64,000 nucleotides of DNA, taken from NCBI GenBank assembly GCA_030526715.1, contig JAUNCG010000002.1, positions 1 to 64,000 on the forward strand. The letters are read 5' to 3'. Each line of letters opens with the position of its first letter. Within the stretch, counting starts at the first letter, position 1. A program made the position numbers and the translations under genes. The DNA is from Eubacteriales bacterium. GTDB lineage: Bacteria > Bacillota > Clostridia > Lachnospirales > Lachnospiraceae. Positions 1-9,345 of the stretch are shown piece after piece. A model generated the notes under the pieces. The model did no database searches, was not told the origin of the DNA, and was given only the letters and a program-made list of their open reading frames with translations.

Positions 1-965
1 TGAAAATGCCTCTCGTGATCAATCTGAGCTTTGGGAATAATTATGGCTCTCATGACGGCACCTCTCTGCTGGAATCCTATATAAACGAGATAGCAGCGAG
101 AGAACAGGTGACCATTGTGATAGGAGCGGGAAATGAGGGAAATGCCGGAGGGCATACCAGCGGGATTTTGAAAAGCGGTGACAGAGAAGCGGTAGAAATT
201 GCGGTATCGACCTATCAGATGGCTATGAATCTGCAAATATGGAAAAACTATGCGGATGAGTTTGAGCTGGAGGTACAGTCGCCGGGCGGACGACGCACGG
301 GGATTCTGGCAGAGACCAATGAGGTATCCAGATACCGCTTTGCGGAGGAGGGAACCGATCTTCTGGTATATTACGGAACTGCAAAGCCATACAGTATTTA
401 TCAGGAAATCTATTTGGAATTTATGCCGGTGGATACCTTTATCCGATCGGGGATCTGGACCGTAATGCTGTATGGGGTACGCAGCGCTGTGGGAGAATAC
501 CATATGTGGCTGCCGGTAGAGGCAGCGCTTGGGACATCCACGCGGTTTCTGCTGCCGCAGCCGGACACAACGATGACGATTCCGTCTACGGCAACTGCAG
601 CAGTCACGGTAGGGGCATATGACAGCAATCAGGAGACCTATGCGGATTTTTCAGGAAGAGGGTTTACCCGGGAGACCAGACAGGTGAAGCCTGAACTGGT
701 GGCTCCGGGAGTGAACATCCGGTCAGCGGCGGCGGGCGGCGGACTGACGGTAAAGAGCGGCACCTCCATGGCGGCTCCCATGGTGAGCGGTGCGGCAGCT
801 ATGCTGATGGAGTGGGGAATCGTCAGAGGCAATGATCCATTCCTCTATGGACAGAAATTAAAGGCCTATCTTTTGCGGGGAGCCAGACAGCTTCCGGGGG
901 AAAATATACCCTCGAAGAAAACCGGGTTCGGCGCTCTGTGTCTGCGCAACAGTATTCCGGGATAG
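1..965 (+). CDS. Subtilisin-like serine protease (S8), 5' end missing
   Basis: The gene enters from the left edge; reading is open from base 1, so the ATG at 6 is probably internal. The visible 319 residues hold the second half of a peptidase S8 domain: GAGNEGN with the oxyanion Asn at about residue 43, and SGTSMAAP with the nucleophile Ser at about residue 254. The catalytic Asp and His must lie upstream. The NLSFG...GSHDGTS stretch resembles clostridial Csp-type/S8 proteases, some of which process the germination lytic enzyme SleC. No C-terminal extra domain or anchor is present. Whether it is a spore Csp protease or a generic intracellular subtilase cannot be decided from this fragment. 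Confidence 0.88.
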   Translation, partial: KMPLVINLSFGNNYGSHDGTSLLESYINEIAAREQVTIVIGAGNEGNAGGHTSGILKSGDREAVEIAVSTYQMAMNLQIWKNYADEFELEVQSPGGRRTGILAETNEVSRYRFAEEGTDLLVYYGTAKPYSIYQEIYLEFMPVDTFIRSGIWTVMLYGVRSAVGEYHMWLPVEAALGTSTRFLLPQPDTTMTIPSTATAAVTVGAYDSNQETYADFSGRGFTRETRQVKPELVAPGVNIRSAAAGGGLTVKSGTSMAAPMVSGAAAMLMEWGIVRGNDPFLYGQKLKAYLLRGARQLPGENIPSKKTGFGALCLRNSIPG

Positions 966-1028
966 AATCAAAAACTGTTTACCATATGCGACTGAGTCGT
1001 CACATATATTCATATATCATTATACTAA

Positions 1029-1058
1029 AAAAGCGGATGACCGAAATCACCCGCTTTT
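1029..1058 (+). terminator. Probable terminator after the subtilase gene
   Basis: AAAAGCGG pairs with CCGCTTTT, and the stem extends inward through TGA/TCA after one mismatch. The A-run before and T-run at the end of the stem fit a rho-independent terminator, although the U-tract is short. The rest of 966-1141 shows no gene. Confidence 0.5.
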
Positions 1059-1141
1059 ACCCGAAACTATGCCAACAGATATTTCCATCAGTCAGAGGAG
1101 GAGCCGATACTGACGATGATGGAAGTACGATAAAATAACTA

Positions 1142-1170
1142 TTGAGAAATAGCATATTCAATGGTAGAAT
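1142..1170 (+). promoter_or_regulatory. Sigma-A-type promoter
   Basis: TTGAGA (1142-1147), 17-bp spacer, TAGAAT (1165-1170). It lies about 40 bases upstream of the membrane protein gene starting at 1210. Confidence 0.65.
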
Positions 1171-1209
1171 GGATGGTGATTTATTTAACAAACAGGAGGG
1201 AGAAGGAGT

Positions 1210-2310
1210 ATGTTATTTCAACTCTATGGCAGTACATCTGCCACACAGCTGTTAGGCTGGGTTCTTGTCTTCGTCGGATTGATCGTGATGAACGAGATCG
1301 GAAGAAGAACCAAAATCGGAGGAATGTTAATTTTCGTAATCATTCCAATCATCCTGACAGTGTATTTTATCGGCATTCAGTTTGGAATGTTCGGTGGACA
1401 CGGCAACCAGACGTATCAGTATATGAATGGATGGTTCCATTACTTTAAGCTGTATGCGGCAGACATCGGATGCGTAGGCTTCATGATGATCAAGTACAAA
1501 TGGGGTATCGGCAAGCAGCATTGGTTCAAGGCTTTTCCGTGGCTCATCGTTGCCGCAAATATTTTGATCGCAGTAGTTTCTGATATGGAATCGGCGATCA
1601 ATGCGTTCAAGGTGACCGGCAATTTTGCAGGCGCATGGTGGGCGTCCAATGAAGGTGTATTCCTTTACGGAGGATGGTGGAACATCGTGAATGCGCTGGC
1701 AGGCGTACTGAATATTTTCTGTATGACTGCATGGTGGAATGTATTTACATCCAAGGATCAGAAGGATATGGTATGGCCGGATATGACGATCTGGTTCATC
1801 ATAGCGTATGATCTCTGGAACTTTGAATATACATATTCCAATCTGCCGACACACACATGGTACTGCGGCGTTGCGCTTCTTCTGGCTCCGACATTTGCAA
1901 ACGCATTGTGGAACAGAGGCGCATGGATTCAGAACCGCGCCAACACGCTGGCTATCTGGTGTATGTTTGCACAGGTGTTCCCGCTGTTCCAGCTGAGCAA
2001 GACGTTTTCCGTTTTGCCGTCTGTTTATGCAGGAGCAACTGCGAACGGTATTACGGCCTTGGATATGTATGACAAGGCGATCTCAGTTTATAACAGCGGT
2101 GTGAATACTTCTGCGGAGGTTATGCAGAATTTTGGAATCACGGCCAATCCGACCGCGCAGGGCGTCGTAGCGCTGCTTGCGTTGGCGGCCAATGTGATCT
2201 GCCTTGCGGTGATCATCAAGAGAAGCTGTAAGACAAAGACAAATCCATATACCAATGATGTATGGGTTGGAACAAGAGACTATGAGGAAGCTCTTGCAAG
2301 AGTGGAGTAA
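1210..2310 (+). CDS. Polytopic membrane protein, DUF5692-like
   Basis: A 366-residue, very hydrophobic protein with roughly eight to nine predicted membrane spans and many Trp and Tyr residues. It has no signal peptide and no catalytic motif that I recognise. It resembles the uncharacterised DUF5692 family of Firmicutes, a call from memory that a profile search should confirm. The ATG at 1210 was chosen because AGGAGGG / AAGGAG lies just upstream. It has its own promoter and a strong terminator, so it is probably monocistronic. Function unknown; no nearby gene suggests a pathway. Confidence 0.75.
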   Translation: MLFQLYGSTSATQLLGWVLVFVGLIVMNEIGRRTKIGGMLIFVIIPIILTVYFIGIQFGMFGGHGNQTYQYMNGWFHYFKLYAADIGCVGFMMIKYKWGIGKQHWFKAFPWLIVAANILIAVVSDMESAINAFKVTGNFAGAWWASNEGVFLYGGWWNIVNALAGVLNIFCMTAWWNVFTSKDQKDMVWPDMTIWFIIAYDLWNFEYTYSNLPTHTWYCGVALLLAPTFANALWNRGAWIQNRANTLAIWCMFAQVFPLFQLSKTFSVLPSVYAGATANGITALDMYDKAISVYNSGVNTSAEVMQNFGITANPTAQGVVALLALAANVICLAVIIKRSCKTKTNPYTNDVWVGTRDYEEALARVE

Positions 2311-2318
2311 TAACGAAC

Positions 2319-2349
2319 AAAAAGGGATAGCGATGAGCTATCCCTTTTT
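2319..2349. terminator. Bidirectional terminator between convergent genes
   Basis: A 13-bp perfect stem (AAAAAGGGATAGC with its complement) around a 5-base loop, with A-run on the left and T-run on the right. It serves the membrane protein gene on plus and carB on minus. Confidence 0.9.
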
Positions 2350-2366
2350 CGTTAAAACGATTTTGA

Positions 2367-5300
2367 TTATTTATCTTTGATCTGCGCATGCAGTGTCTGC
2401 AGAGAATGTACCTCTCCGTTGCCGTGCTTCTGTACGTACAGGATACCCTCTACCGTAGCCTTTGCGGCTGCGATGGTGGTCATGTAAGGAACCTTCTCTT
2501 TGATGGCAGCCTTACGCAGATAGCTGTCATCATGGGAGCTGTCCTTGCCGACCGGAGAGTTGATGATAAGATCGATCTTACCATTGGTGATCAGGTCGAG
2601 AACATTCGGTCGTCCCTCATAGAGCTTCTTTACCAGCTCTGCATCGATACCTGCCTCGCGGATCAGCTCACAGGTAGTTCCGGTAGCGAGGATCTTGAAG
2701 CCGGCCTTGTCAAAGCCCTTGGCAACCTCTACGACCTCAGCCTTATCCTTACGGTTTACACTGATCAGTACCGTACCGCTAAGCGGCAGCTTGGACTGAG
2801 CAGCCTCCTGTGCCTTGAAGAAGGCTTCGCCTGCGGATTCGGACAAGCCGAGCACTTCTCCGGTAGAACGCATTTCCGGTCCGAGGATCGGATCGACCTC
2901 TTGAAACATATTAAACGGGAAGACGGCTTCCTTTACACCGTAGTACGGAATATGCTGTTCTGTCAGGGTCGGAACCGGTGACGGGCGACCTGTCAGATCT
3001 GCGGTGATGATATCCGTGGCAAGCGGCACCATACGGATGTTGCAGACCTTGGAAACCAGCGGAACGGTACGGGATGCACGTGGGTTGGCCTCCAGCACAT
3101 AAACTTTATCTTTTTCGATCGCATACTGCATATTCATCAGACCCTTGACATGCATTTCCTCTGCGATCCTTCTGGTATACTCCTTGATCGTCTTTACATT
3201 CTCCGCGGAGATATGCTTGGACGGGATAATGCAGGCAGAGTCGCCGGAGTGTACACCCGCAAGCTCGATATGCTCCATGACAGCCGGTACAAATGCATGA
3301 GTACCATCGCTGATGGCGTCGGCCTCGCACTCCATAGCGTGATTGAGGAAGCGGTCGATGAGGATCGGACGATCCGGGGTAACACCGACTGCAGCCTTCA
3401 TATAGCCGATCATGCTCTCATCATCATAGACGACCTCCATACCGCGGCCGCCAAGTACATAGGACGGGCGAACCATCACCGGATAACCGATCCGTGCGGC
3501 AATGGCAAGAGCTTCCTCGACGGTAGTAGCCATGCCGGATTCCGGCATTGGAATCTCAAGCTTCTCCATCATGGCGCGGAACAGATCACGATCCTCTGCC
3601 AGATCGATGACGGATGGGGAGGTTCCCAGAATGCGGACACCGTTCTTTTCAAGATCGGCGGCGAGATTCAGAGGAGTCTGACCGCCGAACTGAGCGATCA
3701 CGCCCACCGGTTTTTCTTTATTATAAATGCTGAGCACATCTTCGAGCGTCAGCGGTTCAAAATACAGCTTATCAGAGGTATCATAGTCGGTGGAAACGGT
3801 CTCCGGATTACAGTTGACGATGATCGTTTCAAAGCCGAGCTTCTTCAGGGCAAGAGCAGCGTGAACACAGCAATAGTCAAACTCGATACCCTGTCCGATA
3901 CGGTTCGGACCGCCGCCGAGGATCATGACCTTCGGCTTGTCGGTTACCGGATTCTTGTCCGCAGCATTGTAGGTAGAGTAGTAGTATGCGTTATCCTTGG
4001 TGCCGCTGACATGGACACCCTCCCATGCTTCCTCCACACCGAGCTGCTGACGATGATTCCGTACCTCATCCTCCGAGATCTCAAGGATCTGACTGAGATA
4101 TTTGTCAGAGAAGCCATCCTTCTTTGCCGCGGTCAGAAGCTCGTCGGAGGGTAAGGCTCCCTTGAAGGCCAGCAGAGCATTCTCCTCTTCAACCAGCTCT
4201 TTCATCTGCTGAATAAACCACGTCTTGATCTTGGTGATGTCATAGAGAGCCTGAATATCGGCACCCTTGCGCAGCGCTTCATACATAATGAAATGACGAT
4301 CACTGGAGGGAGTGACCAACAGCTTCAGAAGCTGTTCCTTTGTCATAGCCTCGTATTTTGCGATGTGGCCGAGTCCATAGCGACCGGTCTCCAGACTGCG
4401 GATAGCCTTCTGAAAGGCCTCCTTATAGGTCTTACCGATACTCATGACCTCACCGACCGCGCGCATCTGTGTGCCGAGCTTGTCCTCGACGCCCTTGAAC
4501 TTTTCAAAGGCCCAGCGTGCGAATTTGATTACTACATAGTCGCCGTCCGGAACATACTTATCCAGAGTACCGTATTTACCGCACTCGATATCCTTCAGAG
4601 TCAGTCCGCATGCCAGCAGAGCGCTCACAAATGCGATCGGGAAACCGGTAGCCTTGGAAGCCAGCGCGGAGGAACGGGATGTTCTCGGATTGATCTCAAT
4701 GACGATGATACGATCGGAGACAGGATCGTGAGCGAACTGGACATTCGTTCCACCGATAACCTGTACGGATTCAACGATCTTGTAGGCCTGCTCCTGCAGA
4801 CGCTTCTGGGTCTCCTCGGAGATCGTGAGCATCGGAGCGCTACAGAAGGAGTCGCCGGTATGTACGCCGAGAGGATCGATGTTCTCGATAAAGCATACCG
4901 TGATCATATTGCCGTCTGCATCACGGACAACCTCCAGCTCCAGCTCTTCCCAGCCTAAGATAGATTCCTCTACGAGTACCTGACCGACAAGACTGGCCTG
5001 AAGACCGCGCTCGCAGACGACCTTTAATTCTTCCTTATTATAAACGAGTCCGCCGCCGGCGCCGCCCATGGTGTAAGCCGGGCGAAGTACGACCGGATAA
5101 CCGAGAGAATTCGCGATACGAAGTGCATCCTCTACCGTGTAGGCAACTTCGCTGCGCGCCATCTCAATGCCAAGCTCGTTCATCGTATTCTTAAACTCGA
5201 TACGATCCTCACCGCGCTCGATGGCATCGACCTGAACGCCGATAACCTTCACATTGTATTTGTCCAGAATACCTTCTTTTGCCAGCTCGGCACAAAGATT

Positions 5301-5588
5301 CAGACCGGATTGACCGCCAAGATTCGGAAGTAAGGCGTCCGGACGCTCTTTGGCGATGATCTGCTCCATACGGCTGACATTCAGCGGCTCAATATAAGTG
5401 ACATCTGCAGTCTCCGGATCCGTCATGATGGTTGCCGGATTAGAATTTACCAGTACGATCTCGTATCCGAGCTTCTTCAGAGCCTTGCAGGCCTGAGTAC
5501 CGGAATAGTCAAACTCACAGGCCTGTCCGATGATGATCGGACCGGAACCGATAATGAGAACTTTGGAAATGTCGTTTCTTTTTGGCAT
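2367..5588 (-). CDS. carB: Carbamoyl-phosphate synthase large subunit
   Basis: This 1073-residue protein uses ammonia, bicarbonate and two ATP to make carbamoyl phosphate for pyrimidine and arginine synthesis. It has the full-length family layout: two homologous ATP-grasp halves (about residues 1-400 and 550-935), an oligomerisation segment between them, and a C-terminal MGS-like allosteric domain (from about 935; NSPVGKDSSHDDSY visible). The N-terminus (KVLIIGSGPIIIGQACEFDY) is canonical. An AGGAGGT site precedes the ATG. The glutaminase subunit carA is not adjacent, so it must be elsewhere. It lies 63 bases downstream of proA on the same strand and may be co-transcribed from the proA promoter. 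Confidence 0.97.
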   Translation of the reverse strand: MPKRNDISKVLIIGSGPIIIGQACEFDYSGTQACKALKKLGYEIVLVNSNPATIMTDPETADVTYIEPLNVSRMEQIIAKERPDALLPNLGGQSGLNLCAELAKEGILDKYNVKVIGVQVDAIERGEDRIEFKNTMNELGIEMARSEVAYTVEDALRIANSLGYPVVLRPAYTMGGAGGGLVYNKEELKVVCERGLQASLVGQVLVEESILGWEELELEVVRDADGNMITVCFIENIDPLGVHTGDSFCSAPMLTISEETQKRLQEQAYKIVESVQVIGGTNVQFAHDPVSDRIIVIEINPRTSRSSALASKATGFPIAFVSALLACGLTLKDIECGKYGTLDKYVPDGDYVVIKFARWAFEKFKGVEDKLGTQMRAVGEVMSIGKTYKEAFQKAIRSLETGRYGLGHIAKYEAMTKEQLLKLLVTPSSDRHFIMYEALRKGADIQALYDITKIKTWFIQQMKELVEEENALLAFKGALPSDELLTAAKKDGFSDKYLSQILEISEDEVRNHRQQLGVEEAWEGVHVSGTKDNAYYYSTYNAADKNPVTDKPKVMILGGGPNRIGQGIEFDYCCVHAALALKKLGFETIIVNCNPETVSTDYDTSDKLYFEPLTLEDVLSIYNKEKPVGVIAQFGGQTPLNLAADLEKNGVRILGTSPSVIDLAEDRDLFRAMMEKLEIPMPESGMATTVEEALAIAARIGYPVMVRPSYVLGGRGMEVVYDDESMIGYMKAAVGVTPDRPILIDRFLNHAMECEADAISDGTHAFVPAVMEHIELAGVHSGDSACIIPSKHISAENVKTIKEYTRRIAEEMHVKGLMNMQYAIEKDKVYVLEANPRASRTVPLVSKVCNIRMVPLATDIITADLTGRPSPVPTLTEQHIPYYGVKEAVFPFNMFQEVDPILGPEMRSTGEVLGLSESAGEAFFKAQEAAQSKLPLSGTVLISVNRKDKAEVVEVAKGFDKAGFKILATGTTCELIREAGIDAELVKKLYEGRPNVLDLITNGKIDLIINSPVGKDSSHDDSYLRKAAIKEKVPYMTTIAAAKATVEGILYVQKHGNGEVHSLQTLHAQIKDK

Positions 5589-5651
5589 TTTGTGACCTCC
5601 TCGTTTTTTGCTTTTTCTACTTTATCATATTAAAAAAAGATTTTCAATTGC

Positions 5652-6938
5652 TTATTCAACATCAAGGTCCTGAAAATGAAACTGTCGTATGCCACTCGCA
5701 TAATCGCCTACGATATTGCCGTTGCCGAAAAGCTGGTACTTGTAGGTGCATAGTCCCTCCAGCCCTACCGGCCCTCTGGCATGCAGCTTGCCGGTGCTGA
5801 TGCCGACCTCGGCGCCGAAGCCGTAGCGAAAGCCGTCTGCAAAGCGGGTGGAGCAATTCTGATACACCCCTGCGGAATCCACATAGCGCATGAACTGTTC
5901 GGCAGCATCCGCATTTTCTGTCAAAATGGCGTCCGTATGATGGGAACCGTAGCGGTTGATGTGATCGATCGCTTCCTCGATGCTGTCCACAAGCTTTATG
6001 GAAATGATAAGATCCAGATATTCTGTGGAGAAATCCTCCTCCTTTGCAGGCAGGCAGTCGATCAGCCTGCGAATCTCCTGCGTGCCGCGCACCTCGACCT
6101 TCGCATCACGCAGCGCCTGATACAGAGGCGGAAGCAGGGCATCCGCGATATCCCGGTGGATCAGAAGCGTCTCCGCAGCATTGCAGGCTGCGGTATACTG
6201 TGATTTGGCATCCACGATCACGGGGATCGCTTTGGCAATATCAGCGTCTTTGTCCACATAAATGTGGCAGATGCCGTCGGAATGTCCCATGACAGGGATC
6301 TGACTGTGCTCCATGATATAGCGTACAAAGGCATTAGAGCCCCGCGGGATCAGCAGATCAACGGACTCGTGGCAGGAGAGCAGCTCGTTGATCTCGCTGC
6401 GTGCCTCTGCCTGAAACATACAGCTCTCGGGAAGCCCGCCTTTGACAGCAGCCTGATGAATCAGCGCAAAGAGACAGCGGTTGGTGTGCATGGTCTCGCT
6501 TCCGCCTTTCAGAATGACACAATTGCCGCTCTTCAGGCACAGCGATGCGATCTGCACCAGAGCATCCGGACGAGCCTCAAAGATGACGCCGATGACACCG
6601 ATAGGACAGCTCACACGCTCCAGAAGCAGATCAGAATCCAGCTCGCGTTTTAACTGAATTCTGGCCAGAGGATCCGGCAGGGCGATCAGATCATGAATCC
6701 CCCGGATCACGTCAGTTAACTTATGCTCATCAAATCGCAGCCGCTTCATCACCTGAGCGGAAACGCCATCCTGCTCAGCAGTCTGTAGATCCCGGGCGTT
6801 GGCGCCCAGAATCTCGTTCTTGTGCGAGAGCAGCGCCTGTGCGATCAGCTCCAGAGCATGATCGCGTACTTTGGCAGGCGTGGCGGCCAGCTTAGGACTG
6901 TCGAGTTTCATTTGTGCGGCTTTTTCCTGAATAGTCAT
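5652..6938 (-). CDS. proA: Gamma-glutamyl phosphate reductase (glutamate-5-semialdehyde dehydrogenase)
   Basis: The second step of proline synthesis: NADPH reduction of glutamyl-5-phosphate to the semialdehyde. The 428 residues are the normal family length. The aldehyde-dehydrogenase-type active site is seen as YTAACNAAETLL, with the catalytic Cys inside it. AAGGAGGT precedes the ATG. proB, usually adjacent, is absent; the gene is instead followed by carB. A divergent promoter pair separates it from the LytTR regulator gene. Confidence 0.96.
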   Translation of the reverse strand: MTIQEKAAQMKLDSPKLAATPAKVRDHALELIAQALLSHKNEILGANARDLQTAEQDGVSAQVMKRLRFDEHKLTDVIRGIHDLIALPDPLARIQLKRELDSDLLLERVSCPIGVIGVIFEARPDALVQIASLCLKSGNCVILKGGSETMHTNRCLFALIHQAAVKGGLPESCMFQAEARSEINELLSCHESVDLLIPRGSNAFVRYIMEHSQIPVMGHSDGICHIYVDKDADIAKAIPVIVDAKSQYTAACNAAETLLIHRDIADALLPPLYQALRDAKVEVRGTQEIRRLIDCLPAKEEDFSTEYLDLIISIKLVDSIEEAIDHINRYGSHHTDAILTENADAAEQFMRYVDSAGVYQNCSTRFADGFRYGFGAEVGISTGKLHARGPVGLEGLCTYKYQLFGNGNIVGDYASGIRQFHFQDLDVE

Positions 6939-7025
6939 GGGAACCTCCTTGCTGTTTCTGATAAATGTTGTGAAAACATAGCTGGTGCAGTGATAGGTAA
7001 TGTAAGCGTATTTATATTTAAGGAC

Positions 7026-7054
7026 AGTATACCGCCGCTAAGACGAAAGTGCAA
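7026..7054 (-). promoter_or_regulatory. Promoter of proA(-carB)
   Basis: On the minus strand, TTGCAC (plus 7049-7054), 17-bp spacer, TATACT (plus 7026-7031). It lies back to back with the promoter for the response regulator gene. Confidence 0.75.
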
Positions 7055-7066
7055 TTGTGTTTTCGG

Positions 7067-7095
7067 TTGCGGGAAATACAGATTCTATATATAAT
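7067..7095 (+). promoter_or_regulatory. Promoter of the LytTR/GHKL operon
   Basis: TTGCGG (7067-7072), 17-bp spacer, consensus TATAAT (7090-7095). No copy of the GH3-type direct repeat is seen here, so no autoregulation through that site is evident. Confidence 0.75.
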
Positions 7096-7146
7096 AGAAA
7101 GAAATGCGATCTGATTTTGGATATTGCATGAAACAGAGGTGGAGCT

Positions 7147-7854
7147 ATGATCAGAATAGCGATAGTGGAAGATGAAGATCTCTATGTCAATCAATTGACA
7201 GAATACCTGCAGGAATACCAGAAGACGCAGGGCGAAGAGATCAGTGTTACGGTATATCGTGACGGCGATGCCATCACATCAAAATATAAAGCGCAGTTTG
7301 ACATTATCCTGATGGATATTCAGATGAAGTTTGTGGACGGAATGACGGCGGCAGAGGAGATCCGCAAGGTAGATTCTCAGGTGATCATCATTTTTATTAC
7401 CAATATGACACAGTATGCGATCCGGGGGTATGAGGTGGACGCGCTGGATTATATTCTGAAGCCGGTGTCGTATTTCGCATTCTGTGAGCGTCTGGGACGC
7501 GCCATTGCCAGATTGAAGAAGAGAACCAGCAGCTTTATTACCATTCCGGTGAAGGGCGGGATCCTGCGTCTGGAGACTGCGGACATCTATTATGTAGAGA
7601 GTCAGGGACATAATCTGATCTATCACACGGGAAACGGAGATTATATTGCGCCGGGAACTATGAAGTCTGCGGAGGAGGAGCTGGGAGATTACAGCTTTTC
7701 CAGAGGAAATAAATGCTATCTTATCAATCTGGAGCATGTGGATGGAATACAGGATAAGTGCGCGCAGATAAAGGGACAGAAGCTGCAGCTGAGCCGTCCG
7801 CGCCAGAATGCATTTATGCAGGATCTTACGAAATATTGGGGAGAGATGAAATGA
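7147..7854 (+). CDS. LytTR-family response regulator
   Basis: A 235-residue regulator. The N-terminal receiver domain has the acidic pair Glu8-Asp9 and phosphoacceptor Asp57 (ILMDIQM). The C-terminal half (about 135-235) is a LytTR DNA-binding domain, as in AgrA/VirR-type regulators that bind pairs of 9-bp direct repeats. GGAGCT precedes the ATG. Its stop overlaps the kinase start by four bases (ATGA), so the pair is translationally coupled. No agrB/agrD-like peptide gene is seen nearby. The three GH3 genes downstream carry paired direct repeats of LytTR type in their promoters, so these are its likely targets (inference). Confidence 0.93.
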   Translation: MIRIAIVEDEDLYVNQLTEYLQEYQKTQGEEISVTVYRDGDAITSKYKAQFDIILMDIQMKFVDGMTAAEEIRKVDSQVIIIFITNMTQYAIRGYEVDALDYILKPVSYFAFCERLGRAIARLKKRTSSFITIPVKGGILRLETADIYYVESQGHNLIYHTGNGDYIAPGTMKSAEEELGDYSFSRGNKCYLINLEHVDGIQDKCAQIKGQKLQLSRPRQNAFMQDLTKYWGEMK

Positions 7855-9182
7855 TAGAGATGAAAATGCTGCCGGACATTCCACGCATTTATACGGCATT
7901 GGCGGAGTGGCTGGCTTGCGTGATCTGTCTGATGGAGGTGAAGCCGAGGCTGGAGATCAAAAAAAACAGGGCTTTATCGGTGGGGGTGCTGGCTTTGCTG
8001 GCTGCATTTCTCGTACTGACTCCGGGTCTGCAGAATGTTCTATGGATTCTCTGTATGATGGTCGCGCTTGGGATCATGTACGCATTTATCTATGTTGGAG
8101 CTGAGGTGAATTGGAAGGACGCGGCATATTATTGTGCGAGAGCGTTCGTTCTGGCAGAATTTGCGGCATCGCTGGAGTGGCAGATCGATTGCTATGCCTC
8201 AAGATATCTGAAGGCGGACAGCATCGTATGCCATATGCTGGTGCTGGCAGGTACCTATACAGTAGTGTTTACTCTGGGCTTACGCCTATACGGGCGATAC
8301 CGTGAGGGTGAGGAAGCGCTGAACGTCACCAATGGAGAATTGCTTTCTTATATTATTATCGGAGTCGCGGTGTTCAGTATGAGTAATATGGGCTTTGTTT
8401 CCGGTGGGACGATCTTCGGGGGAAGCTATGCGGAGGAGATTTTTAATGTGAGAACGCTGGTAGATCTGGGAGGTGTCGCCATCATGTACGCTTACCATGT
8501 GCGCCGGGCGGATATGCGGGTGCGCCGTGAGCTGGAGAGCGTGCAGAGTATACTGCACAACCAGTATGTACAGTATCGCCAGTCCAGAGAAGCCATGGAG
8601 GTCATCAATTATAAGTATCATGACCTCAAGCACCACATCATCGCGCTGCGTGCGGAGGAGGATGATCAGAAGCGCAATGCATATCTGGATCAGATGGAAG
8701 TGGAGCTGCAGGATTATGAGTCCCAGAACAAGACGGGAAATAAGGTACTGGATGTGCTGCTCGCCACCAAGGGACTATATTGCAAAAAGCATGGGATCAC
8801 CATGACAAATGTGGTGGACGGCGCCTTGTTTGATTTCATGAACACCATGGATATCTGTTCCATTTTTGGTAATGCGCTGGATAATGCGATAGAGTGCGTG
8901 CTGAAGATAGGCGATAAACAGAAACGTCTGATTCATGTATCGGCGTTTTCTCAGAAGAATTTTCTGATTATCCGTTTTGAAAACTATTATGAGGGTACGG
9001 TGGAGCTCGGCACAGATCTGCCTGCCACGACCAAGGAGGATTCCAGATTCCACGGATATGGACTGAAGAGTATTCGTTATACGGTGCAGAAGTACGGAGG
9101 AGCGGTGGATCTGAGTACACAGGATCAGTGGTTTAATCTGAAAATATTGATACCGATGCAGCATATGTCCGAGACCGTATGA
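7851..9182 (+). CDS. GHKL-type (AgrC-like) sensor histidine kinase
   Basis: A 443-residue membrane kinase. The first about 200 residues form about six hydrophobic spans, the sensor region, of unknown ligand. A linker helix follows, then the H-box YHDLKHH with phosphoacceptor His257. The GHKL ATPase domain has the N-box GNALDNAIE (about 341) and the G-box FHGYGLKSI. The start at 7851 overlaps the regulator's stop; a longer upstream frame was rejected because it would run deep into the regulator gene. It is the cognate partner of the LytTR regulator, and the next genes downstream encode GH3 glycosidases. Confidence 0.93.
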   Translation: MIEMKMLPDIPRIYTALAEWLACVICLMEVKPRLEIKKNRALSVGVLALLAAFLVLTPGLQNVLWILCMMVALGIMYAFIYVGAEVNWKDAAYYCARAFVLAEFAASLEWQIDCYASRYLKADSIVCHMLVLAGTYTVVFTLGLRLYGRYREGEEALNVTNGELLSYIIIGVAVFSMSNMGFVSGGTIFGGSYAEEIFNVRTLVDLGGVAIMYAYHVRRADMRVRRELESVQSILHNQYVQYRQSREAMEVINYKYHDLKHHIIALRAEEDDQKRNAYLDQMEVELQDYESQNKTGNKVLDVLLATKGLYCKKHGITMTNVVDGALFDFMNTMDICSIFGNALDNAIECVLKIGDKQKRLIHVSAFSQKNFLIIRFENYYEGTVELGTDLPATTKEDSRFHGYGLKSIRYTVQKYGGAVDLSTQDQWFNLKILIPMQHMSETV

Positions 9183-9203
9183 TGATACGGTCCCGGGCTT
9201 TTT
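9168..9203 (+). terminator. Terminator overlapping the kinase stop codon
   Basis: GACCGTAT, loop GATG, ATACGGTC, with the stem extending into CCG/CGG and then TTTTT. The kinase TGA stop sits between stem end and loop. It separates the two-component operon from the first GH3 gene. Confidence 0.75.
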
Positions 9204-9213
9204 GCTTTCCGGG

Positions 9214-9243
9214 CAGTTCATGCGAAAATAAAGCAATTTATGC
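9214..9243 (+). promoter_or_regulatory. Candidate LytTR operator upstream of GH3 gene 1
   Basis: Direct repeats CAGTTCATG (9214-9222) and CAATTTATG (9234-9242) are separated by exactly 11 bp, 20 bp start to start. The same arrangement occurs upstream of both other GH3 genes. A possible -10 (TAGTAT, 9273-9278) lies 30 bp downstream with no good -35, as expected for an activated promoter. Confidence 0.6.
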
Positions 9244-9345
9244 AATTTTGCGTAGGTACAAGAAAATTCTGTTAGTATCTTATAAGAAAACTATGAAAAT
9301 AATACTCAGAAAAGAGAAACTACTATATATAAGGGAGGACGCAAA

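Noticed and set aside
3150-4154. Long open frame (334 codons) antisense to carB
   Set aside because: It lies wholly inside a highly conserved carB, has no ribosome site and has a composition typical of a reverse-frame shadow.
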